Shown: positions 12,701-24,700 of the stretch, in pieces
Numbering within the stretch: position 1 is the first letter of the stretch
Layout: each line of letters opens with the position of its first letter
NCBI RefSeq assembly: GCF_963676685.1
Contig: NC_092352.1
Span: 26,245,117 to 26,309,116 of the forward strand
DNA: 64,000 nt
Direction of reading: 5' to 3'
DNA from: Mytilus edulis
Taxonomy: Eukaryota > Mollusca > Bivalvia > Mytilida > Mytilidae
The notes under the pieces: model-generated
Seen by the model: the letters and a program-made list of their open reading frames with translations, nothing else
Told to the model about the DNA's origin: nothing
Databases searched by the model: none
Translations under genes and position numbers: made by a program

Positions 12701-15700
12701 CCATTCTGCATATCTGCATCTTTCAAAGTCCAGTCTAAAAAAATAAAAAATTTAAATTTAAATAAAATATTATAATAAAAAAAATGTTTCATGAAAATTG
12801 AATTCATTGAAACAATTACTTGTTTACCATGTTTACCATGGACTGTTTTCTGAACAGTAAAACTTGTAAATATTTACATATTACTCAATAAATTAAAAAC
12901 ATAAATTTTCTTTTTTTATCAGCAATTGAATTTAAAAGTAGAACTAAAAACATCCTTTATAAATTCTAAGAAATAAAACTTACCATTTAAATTATTCAAG
13001 TTCTTCATGATGAAATCTTCTCAAATATTGTTTATTGTAAGTAGTAAATATGTAAAACTTGTAGATTATTAGATAAAGAGATGAAATTGCAATTGATGAC
13101 AAATGTAGATTTCAGATAACATATATACCCAGTCTATACAACTGTGTGAAAATTACTTACAAGTAATTATTACACATTACAAATTAATTAGTACTTAATG
13201 CAGTCACCAAGTACTTGTTAATTATGTATCTTTAGGTTAAATTAACAAGTACTTAATTTAATGAATCAAGTACATGTTATTTGTACCTTTAGGTCAAATG
13301 AGATTAAATTTTGTGTTAATTAACAATTCTGCTAGTGTTAATTAATTGTAAGAAAATTGACACATTTTTTAAGTCAGAAAATGAGTAGGATGTGATTAAT
13401 TAACAAAAGTGCTTTTAATTTGTATTTTTCTAAATGATTAATAACATATGCATGGGTCATATTTTGATTTCATTACTAGCAATACAAGGCAATTTCAATT
13501 TTATAAAAATGTTTAAAATCTTTGTTGGTCATTTTAAATAAATGTTTAAAATTGCAAAATTAAGTTTAATTTAAAGCAACCCTCGTCATAAGCAAATTAA
13601 AACAAAAAGTTCTTGTAGAACAACATATTTTCAAATCCAAATTGGCATGAAAAACATGAAAAATGTAAAACAATTCAACAGAGAATACTTATGGCCTATT
13701 TTATAACTAAACAATTAACAAAATGAATTATGATAGAGAAGAACCAATGACTTGGAACAGGCACATAAAGAATGTAGCTTGGTAAAACATGTTAGTGAGC
13801 CCTCAACGACTTGGAACAGGCACATACAGAATGTACTGGGTTAAACATGTTAGTGAGCCCTCAATCTTCGTCTAACCTGGGACAGTGGTGTAACAGCATG
13901 ACATGCGAAAACTCTGAAAAATCAGTTGCAATAGGCTTAAAATATCAAAATAAAAGATACAAAGCATCAAAATAAGAGTACTAACAGTAACTGAAACCTA
14001 GCCCAAAGACAATTACAACATATAAATAAAACATGCTCTCCCAGAAGAACATATCAATTAGAACATATCCAAAGGATTTAGTTTAAAATATCATATACAG
14101 TCTGAGAAACCTGACTTAGTGCAATACCAAAATATCATTACACATTATAAAAAGGATATAGATATATAATAATAAGGAGATGTGGTGTGATTGTCAATGA
14201 GAGCAAAGTTTAAATGAAGTGGATGTTAGCAATTGTAGGCAATCGTGCATTCTTCAACAATGAAAAAAAAACATTCTGTATAGTTGGCTATGAAGACCCT
14301 GACATGAAAAATAAGGAACTATTCAATTGAGAAATTTAAGGCATAATTTATGACTCTAAGTTAGGAAAAGCAAATATGACAGACATTGAACCAACTACAA
14401 ACACTCGTGACTGAACAACACTGATAATTAACTCATGCACTATGCGCAATTGTGAATTAATGTGTTGTTCGGTCACTTGTTGAATATTTTTCTCTATTTG
14501 AATTCTTCGATTAGTTATTCTATAATTACACCAAATAGATTTTTATTGAAACTGTCTGTACATGTGAAGGCAAATCAAAGTATAGCGGGAATTATACATG
14601 TACTTATACGCGTTAGTGCTGTCTTTTTTTGTAACATCATGGAATCTATATGTGTAAATTTCATTGTTATTCCATCATCAAATCGTTCATTTGTATAGAT
14701 GAGGTTTTTTTTCCTTACACATGTATATCTCTGACAGTTTTCGGTTTAACTTAGTCAATCAATAGGAGGATTGAGAGTGCTTAAACCATGTTGTCTTAAT
14801 AATCAGGATAAAGTGAGAAAGTTCCAAATAATTTTGATGGGAAAAGGCTCGCAAGGGTATAAAAGAATATCCAAAATGACAAATGCCATGGCATAGAGGG
14901 GAGTTTGAGGCAAATTGGTCAGCAGCAGTGAAAAACAGGCAAATTCGTTTGAAATAAGGAAAAAATGTTAAAATATGCCAAAAAATACATTGGCTAACAA
15001 CCAATCAAAATCAGACATTCTTATATAAGGTGTAACTATGTCTAATAAACCATGCCAGACAGAAATTTACACCTTACAATCATTCAGTACACCAAATTAT
15101 GGTAGTCATATAGCTAAAAGAACTTGAAAAACAATAAAACCAAAAAAAGTTTAACATTGACCAAGGACCAATGAAAATTAGGTCAAGGTCATATGAACCT
15201 TATAAATAGATATATACACCTAACAATCATTCCATACACCAAATATAGTTGACCTATTGCTTATAGTTACTGATAAACTGACAAAATTAAAATAACCTTA
15301 TCATTGATCATTCAACCATGAAAATGAGGTTGAGTTTAGATGAAACTTGCCAGACTGACATAGATATAAGAAGATGTGGTATGAGTGCCAATGAGACAAC
15401 TCTCAATCCAAGTCACAATTTATAAAAGTAAAAGGAAGTAAAAATGAAAGGTCAAAGTACAGTCCTCAACACAGAGCTTTGGCTCACACCAAACATGTAC
15501 ACTTTACAATCATTCCACACAACAATTATAGTGACCTTATTTCTTATAGTAACCAAGTAAAAGATAAACCATAAAGTCTAAACACTGTCACATGAACAAT
15601 GAATAAAATTGAGAAAGGAAATGAGGAATGTGTCAAAGCAACAACAACCCTACCATAGAGCAGACAACAGCCGAAGGCCAACCAATTGGTCTTCAATGTA

Positions 15701-18700
15701 GGGAGAATTCCCGCACCCGTAAGTGTCCTTCAGCTGGCCCCTAAAAATATGTATACTAGTACAGTGATAATGGACGTCATACTAAACTCTGAATTATACA
15801 CAAGAAACTAAAATCAAAAATCATACAAGACGAAAAAAGGCCAGATGCTCCTGACTTGGGACAGGCGAAAAATTGTGGCGGGGGAATTAAACATGTTTAT
15901 GAGATCTAGACACCTTCCCCTATACCTTTAGCCAATGTAGAAAAGTAAATGCATAACAATACGCTCATTAAAATTCAGTTCAAGTTCACAATCCCTCCTG
16001 TTAGGGGTTTTGTATCATACTATCATAAGATATATGAGAAGAACATAACCCGTGTCATGCCAATAACTGTTTTTTAAAAAATAAATGTGTTTAGTTCCGA
16101 TGCAAAGACCCTATAAGTGAATCAATATTAAAGCCAAAATATGCAATCTTTCATGACCTGACAACAGTATCGTAACTATATCCCTTCTTAATAAGTCTGT
16201 TTAAAGGTTTTGTAAGCTTTCGAGGTGAATACTGACATTTTTGTGCTTTGTAAACTATATTACCATAAAAAGTTGGATGTGAAATACCTGAACGTATAAG
16301 ATGTCTGCATGTTGAGTTATATTTACGAATTATTTCCTTATACCGGTGATAAAATTCAGTAAATGTTTTGACCAGTTTGTGATATCGAAAACCCTGGTGC
16401 AATAATTTTTCAGTAATATATAAATGAAGTTGAGATCAAGGTCAGATGAAACCTGTCAGTCGGACATGTACACCTGACAATCATTCTGTACACAAAATAT
16501 TGGGAAAGGCACATACAGAATGTGGTGGGAATGTGTAAGTTGACTTTTAACAATTTTTGTGGCCAATTTGGTCAATTGTTTATCAAGATGGATAACAACA
16601 AACACCATGTGATCATTGTGATGGCATGGACTTCCATTACAAAGTCAGTGGAAAACAAGCCTAACCTCCAAATAGTTTACAAATCTGACGCAAATAAGGA
16701 ATCTGATGATTTACTTTTGTTATATTCTAATGCTTTTTAAACCTTTACCAAATATCATAGTCTGTGAAATCATAATTGCAGGGTAAATTTATTCACAGTT
16801 TTTCTAGAATCTTTCTCATTAAGAATTGACACTTGTTAATAGTTAGATACTGCATGTTTACTTCTAGATTTCTTTTTGTTTAGTTTTTGTATGGTTACTG
16901 TCTAATTATTTAAATCCAACATCTCCTTTCACTAATGCAAACTGTATCTTACTAAAGACGTAAATAAACAACAAATCTTACCAAGCATTAGACAGCTTAA
17001 ATCATATGAGTGACCTTGACCAACTTATATCATATGAGTGACCTTGACCAACATATATCATGAGAGTGACCTTGACCAACTAAATCATATGAGAGAACTT
17101 GACCAACTTATATCATATGAGAGAACTTGACCAACTTATATCATATGAGTGACCTTGACTAACTTATATCATATGAGTGACCTTGACCAACATATATCAT
17201 GAGAGTGACCTTGACCAACTTAATCATATGAGAGAACTTGACCAACTTATATCATATGAGAGAACTTTACCAACTTATATAATATGAGTGACCTTGACCA
17301 ACTTATATCATATGAGTGACCTTGACCAACTTATATCATATGAATGACCTTGACCAACATATATCATATGATTGACCTTGACCAACGAATATCATATAAG
17401 TGACCTTGACCAACTTATATCATATGAGTGACCTTGACCAACTTATATCATATGAATGACCTTGACCAACATATATCATATGATTGACCTTGACCAACGA
17501 ATATCATATAAGTGACCTTGACCAACTTATATCATATGAGTGACCTTGACCAACTTATATCATATGAGTGACCTTGACCAACTTATATCATATGAGTGAT
17601 CTTGACCAACTTATATCATATGAGAGAACTTGACTAACTTAAACATTAATATTCTTCATTAAGATAAACAAATGAATTACAATACAAATTCAATTTTTCA
17701 ACCTTTTTATTAGCATCAATAACAATTCATAAAAAGTAAAAGGTTTCTACAATAATTATCACAGTAAATAGCACTATATTAGTTCTAAGTTCATATAAAT
17801 CTATAATTTGTCCTTCTAAGTCTTTATAACATTGCAAGGGTATGTAAATCAGTTGTGCCATTCTTCTTTTTAAAACTTTCTCTGAATCTTAAAAGTTTTT
17901 TGACAACAGAATTTTTCCTTTCAACACGAACTTGTTCATCATTGGAAGTAACAACAGGTTTCTTAAATACTTTATCATCTGCACTGTCTTTGGCTCTACA
18001 GTTCTGCATATTGGCTCTTGTACTACTACCAGGAATTGTTCTGGATGAATTGTAAAGTGGGTTTACTATGCTCAAACTGTCAGACAATATTTCATTCTTG
18101 TTTGTAGATTTCCCTTTTATCAAAGACATTCCATTAATAGTCTCATTTGGAAGTAGATTCAGTTTTGAAGCCATCTTGTGAGATCTGACCGTGACCTTTG
18201 ACATCTGTCTGGATGAATGGGACGGCCTGTTTGACCTTTTCTTTACAGTTCTCAAATAAGATTCCTCTAAAGGCACATCTGTTGAGGAATGTTGAAGAGA
18301 CCATGTAAACACACTTTCAGTATTGGTGTTTGTTACAGTTACTTCCCTTTCATTAGATACAGTTGCTTCCCTTTTGTTAGATACATTTGATGATATAGGC
18401 TTCATCTGAAGGTCTTTAATCTTGATTACAGGTGAAAAAGACTGTTGCACTTTTCTGCCAGGACGTGGTTTATACAGCAATGTTGATGAAGCTTTTGGAA
18501 CTGATACGCCCCTGCAAACCGTTTTACATCTCTTTTGAACTACTGGTTCTTCAATCATGGTGGAAGAGGCCATCGGATTTGAACCTTGACCTTTTGATGA
18601 TCCAAATGATTGTTTCTTCTCTTGGTTTCCATTAATGAAATTCCCAGCAATAAACGAAGTAGAAAATTGAAATGAATCTTCTAGATTATAAATATCCTCA

Positions 18701-21700
18701 TCTTCACATCCTTCAACCTCCCTCTCAAAAAATACAGTTTCTTCCTCATCATCATCAGATAGCTCAGTATCGGTAGACATTGGAGAGTGTTCTGCGTCAC
18801 TGCATCCATCAGATTGAAGCTGGTCTCTGTAAGATGTGGAGTCATTTAAAGAGTTGATAAGCAGGCATTTCTGAATGTCTAAATCTGTTAATCCATTAGG
18901 TGTAAGCATAAAAGTGGGGGTCATGGGGTCAACTGGTACAAGATTTTTATTTGGTGTAACAGGAAACTGTGATTGGTTTATCCCAGCAGTGGATAAGACA
19001 TCTTTGAATTGTTGTTGTAACTCCTCAAAATCTGCTAAGAATTCTTGTTCTTGTCTTTTGATAGCGAGCTGAATAAGAATAAAAAATATCATAAGACAAT
19101 TGAATTACAAAATTTATATGGCTACTTATCTAATTTTACTGTTAACACTGTTATTTTTAACACATAAAATATCTAACTAATTGTTAACACAGAAAAAAAT
19201 CTAATTGTATTATAAACACAGAAATATCAAATTTCATTGTTGACAAAAAAATTGTTTGGCTATATTTTGTTTTTCTAGTATCACAAGGAAATTATCTATG
19301 AAATATTAAGAAATAATAATTATGTAAAAAAAACATTAAATAACTTACCATATTTGCTTCTAACATTTGAAAGTTTTCATTTTGGAAGTCATTCTGCACA
19401 TCTGCATCTCTCAAAGTCCAATCTAAAAAATAGAACAAATAAAATATAATAACAATTTCTTGTTTTCATTCAAATTAAATTCATAAAATCAACCCATTAT
19501 TAAATATGGTATATTTTCTGAACTTTTATAAATAGGAAATAATTACTCATTCCTGAATATTTTCAAATTTTGAAGATAATCATCTCTTTTTTCAACAGTT
19601 AAATTTAAACTAGAACTTAAAAGATCCTAAATTTTATATTAAACTTACCATTAACATCATTCAAGTTCTTCATGATGAAATCTTCTCAAATATTTTTAAT
19701 TGTAAGGAGTAAATGTGTAAAACTTGTAGATTATTAGATAAAGAGATGAAATTGCAATTGATGACAAATGTAGATTTCAGATAACATATATACCTAGGCT
19801 ATACAACTGTGTGAAAATTACTTAAAAGTAATTATTACACATTACAAATTAATTAGTACTTAATGCAGTCATAAAGTACTTGTTAATTGCATATCTTTAG
19901 GTTAAATTAACAAGTACTTAATTTAATGAATGAATAAAGTACTTGTTATTATACCTCAAGGCTGAATGAGATTAAATTTTATGTTAATTAACAATTCTGT
20001 TTAGTGTTAATTGGATATAGGAAAGTTGTAATAATTCTTATTTCAGAACATAAGTGTGATGTAAGTAGATGATTAATTAACAAACAAGTTTTTTAATTGT
20101 ATTTGTTAAAATTGATATATATTTCAGTGATTTATTCATTTCCACTATTTTAGAAGGTGTCAAACATCATTAACTGTATTATAATGATTTAATTATCTGT
20201 TAAAGAGACTTCTTTCACATATACATTTTTGGAAACACTATTGACTGTTAATAATATATGTACATTTTTTTTGTAAGGTAAGGTTAAAAAAATATTGGAT
20301 GAATGTGGATTTTCAAAAATTTGGATTTCTCAATGTTTTGGTAATGATATATGGTTTAAAAATGCACTAAAATTGCGATTACAAGATCAATTGAACTGTC
20401 TTGAATCTGCACAAACCACAGACTCCCAATAGAGAAAGTGGATAATGTTAATAGAAATGATAGAAGATGCCTTCTTTGTAATATTGGTAGCATTGGAGAT
20501 GAATTTCATTATCTGCTAGAATGTCCATTTTTAATGACAGCAGAAAATAATACCTTGATAAGTACTATTTGGCTAGTGCTAGTACACTAAAATTTAGAAA
20601 ATTGATGAGGAAATCAAACAAAAAGTCAGAGCTAAAAAGATTATGCAAGTTAATAGTGTATAAATAAATATATGGGTAAGGGGGCTGAAGTTTATATTAT
20701 TTTGAAACCCCTGTATTGTATATATACATTTTGTAAATAGATGCATATTCGTGAACATATTTAGCACTCTCTCTGTACTTATGTATCTGCAATGGTTATG
20801 ATAATAAGAATATTATAGGAAAATATTTGTATTTTCAAAACTTATTATATGTCAATTTCCAGTCTTCATTACAAGACTGACATAAGGAATGCAAAAGAAT
20901 TATCCCTAAAATGCATGCACATAGTATATGTATTAATCAAGGACTAATTTTTGAAAAGACACAATGTAATTTTCTTGATTTTTTAACACATCAGTTATCA
21001 AAAATTGAAATATTCTAGATAGCAGAAAACCAAGCACTGATTCTTAACAATCAAACCTAAATTGTCTATGATCCAGTACCTTTTTGTTTGATGTATTAAT
21101 CAAATGAATGTTCAAAATTCATGTTAGGCAGCAGTAGATATCTGCATAAAAATATAACATAAAAATATGTAGACTTTCAACTATAAGAAATGTTAAAGTT
21201 CTTCAGTTCTCCTGCTATGAAGACTAAAATCTGTATTTTTGTTAGTTTAATTTTACAGAAATAGCCATCAAAAACAACTTCTTTAATCTAAAGTATCAAA
21301 AAACATTTTGAAACTATGTGCACAAGAAAATATTTTTTAATTATTTTTGTTCCAGTTGGCATCGCTTCAGACAGGAAGATTTTTTTCTTTCTTAATTGAA
21401 CAGACAGTGGAAGAACAATAGATGGCAAACATGTGACAAGACAATTGAAGGAATAGCTCACATTGGACTTTTTGATTAGATAAGCTGAAAATTAAAACAT
21501 ATTTTGTACCTAAATGAATCATACATATATCTATCAGAGCTATGATTTCTCAATTTGAGAGTTGGAGTTTGGGTGTCAACGATATGAATGATAAATGACT
21601 GCACAGGAATGACATAATGTATATCATATTGACTGGGTATGAGTGGAATAGTAAGTTTATTGTTCCCAAGGTGCAGCTACTGTCCTGAGGCGTAATATAA

Positions 21701-24700
21701 AAAGCAGAAACCCAACCATAAGGTTTACTTCATTGATATTCTGAAATGCACTGATGTCAACTCTAGATACAATAGGTAATACACGACATCGTTACTCCTG
21801 CGGTATTTTCAAAATCCTCCAATTCTGTAGATGTATTAGAAATTCTGCGAAATATAATGATGCTTGCAGTCAAATAGTTTCATCGAGGTAGATCCAATAG
21901 TTGGAAACTATTGACCTGTCCAATAGTTCAACGCTTGTAATATGAAAAATAGTCAAAATAATGTGTACTTATCTTATGTAGAAAATAATAACTGAGGTAT
22001 AATAATGATAGCTAAGATAATAGATAGAAACTTTACCTCTAATATATCCATTCTCTGTCTAAGATTATAGTTTCTGTCATAGAACTCTGCTGTCAAATAG
22101 TCAGCAACCTGAAAACGAAATACAAAAAATCAAGGATAACCCTTCATTTTAGGCATTACTTTTAGGTAAACTTTCATTTAAAATGAATCATGGTTATATG
22201 AGATAGTAAAGAAGTTAACGGTTAAAAAAAAATTATTAATAATAAAATTTGCCTTTCTATATATAGACATTATAATACCAATAACAAGATCATTCTGGTG
22301 TTTGCTTTTTCCCATATTTTTGCAAATTCTCTGACTGTTTTATTTAGTGATGTAAAGTATGGAATGTGAGCTTTAAATATGCACTGAGTCAGTGTACAAG
22401 ACAACACAATTCCTGTTTATATTATTTAAGCTATGTATAACTAAACATGTATTTTAGAATTTCAAATAAAGTTAATTCAAAATTTTGCAATTTGCATATA
22501 ATACAAGATAATATTGTCATTGGATTGTTTTTATAAGAAAGTGTTTTTACTAATAGATTGTGGGAAGGGTAAAGATTGCAATCATTTTGCATTGTTAACT
22601 AAAATTTAAACATTTCTTTGTATTGAGCATTGTAAGGTAATACTATGAATTATCTCCCATTGCCAATAATTCAAGTAGGTCAAAGTCTAGAAACTATTAA
22701 GCCCATCCTATAAGGGTTTGGATTGTATAAATGCAATCTGTACCCCAAAAATATAGATAAACTCTACTTTAACCTTATGTCCTGGTGTGACTACAATGTA
22801 TTTTAGAGGGAGAGGGTTATTTTTTTTTTATGGAACCCTATTTTTTTCTTGAAAGGGAACACAGACCAAAAGTTTAAATCTCTGATCCTAAAGACGACAG
22901 GAGTAGAACACAACTCTATTTTATGTATGCATGTTTACACTATAAACTATAAATATCTGTTGGGTATATCCTGTCAGATGTGAAACAAGGGGGTCAATTC
23001 ATGGGGTACAATGTTACCTGAATTGGAACACAGACTGTAAGTGAAACCAAAGCTTTAAATCTCAGTTGTGTATATCCAGGCGTTGAAGACTTATCTCCCA
23101 AGTGTAAGAGAACTTTTGTAAATTCAGTAGCTATCTGTAAAATATATATTTGATATCTAAATTAAACCATGATAACAGAATGTCAAGATTGACACAATAA
23201 CAGAATGTCAGTATTTTATGCTTGTTTATATAATTTTTCTATTTCCATTCGAGCAAATTAACAGCTACATAATATTCTAAACACACATTTTACTACAAAC
23301 ATACAACAATTTTATTAACTTACTGACAACCAGAAATATTTGGACGGGTAAGAGGAAGTTGTTACTGTTCAGTGGGAAATATTGGGTTACTTTTCAATGA
23401 AACTATTATCTTACTTGTTTTTCGTTTGAAAAAGTTCAAAACTTATATATCGGTACTTTAGTTAAATTTTTATATATTTTACCTCTTCTAAACCATCGTG
23501 ATTTTTCCTGATCAACCTCTCGGAACATTTGAGGCATATTTCTGTTCTCTCTGGTTCATCATTAGATATAAGCCCTTAAAAACACACATTATGTTGGTAA
23601 ACAAATTTACAGTTTAAATTTTTATTCATTGAAAAAAAATCTACAGTTTTTGATATATTCACATTGAGACAAAGAACAGTAATGATGGTGACATTCTTTT
23701 ACCATATATGTTTATTTTGATATATCATATAGGAGATATTTGTATCATGAACAACCACCTATAAATGGTTATCTTTATCCTACATAATGTATACTCCTTC
23801 ACAATATGTTTTCCTGCTATTGCCGTCAACAAAGTTAAATATAAATATTTAAAATTTGTAACATCAATAAAATGATAGAATAGATCTACTTGTTTATAAA
23901 ATGGAAACTTCTGTTTATCATATTTGCAGTACATGGATGCCCAATCCACAATATCATTTTCTATGTTCAGTGGACCGTAAAAATGGGGGAAAATCTCTAA
24001 TTTGGCATTAAAATTAGAAAGATCATTTCACAGGGAACATGTGTACTAAGATTCAAGTTGATTGGATGCACAGACCAGAAAACATAATGCCCATAAATGG
24101 GGCTTAAAAAATGGAAACAAGAACTTTTTTTCCAAAGACCAGTTAAAAGTGTTTATGGTTCATACATTCTGTTGACTATCACAAAAGTGCATGTATTATG
24201 CACACATGGATATACACTTATTGTAAGTCTTTCCATGTTGGGTGAGGGAACCGTTATCATTATCTTATGGCAGTACTGTATTATGCTTATTGTATCTGAG
24301 AAACAGGCCCAATAATGCTATCTTATCCTTAATCACTGATCAATGAAATGAGGTAGAGTTTAGATGCACCCTGTCTGGCAGACATGAGAACCATATAAGG
24401 CTCCCTTACACCAAATGTGTTCTGCCTTTTGCTCATAATAAGTGACAAATTCATATGTGAGACATACTTTATTCTGTTTAATGCAGTGGCTGCACCATGA
24501 AAATAAGGTCAAGGACAACGGACAATTGACAAATGTAAACTTTATAACATAAGAAATCTGATACAAATAATGAAGCACCAAGGTCGTCTATCTTTTTAAA
24601 TTTAAAGCTTTAAACAAATAATTATGCCCTTACTGGCACTTCCTGATAAGCTTTCCTTTGTCTCAATTCTTAAACTGATATTGTCATTGACAAAAGAGGA

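Larger units (their letters stand above)
750..22036 (-). other. TELO2 intron 14 (~21.3 kb) hosting three nested genes
   Basis: This is the largest TELO2 intron; the others with defined ends are at most about 3.4 kb. It contains three tandem copies of a three-exon gene on the host strand and two near-duplicate spacers (about 4.0-11.0 kb and 13.1-17.7 kb). It also holds their private transposon insertions and, near the exon 14 end, a decayed non-LTR reverse-transcriptase tail. The segment 750-1680 shows nothing recognisable beyond AT-rich sequence, and neither does 20670-22036. Confidence 0.85.

Noticed and set aside
16151-16402. Possible separate small gene (83 codons)
   Set aside because: It lies wholly within the 820-bp retroelement insertion and reads as its truncated polyprotein tail.
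17855-19072. Plus-strand frames opposite nested copy C (and 11717-11920 opposite B)
   Set aside because: They are antisense shadows of the conserved minus-strand coding exon.
2088-19673. Nested copies as processed pseudogenes
   Set aside because: All three retain two introns with working splice sites and unbroken frames.
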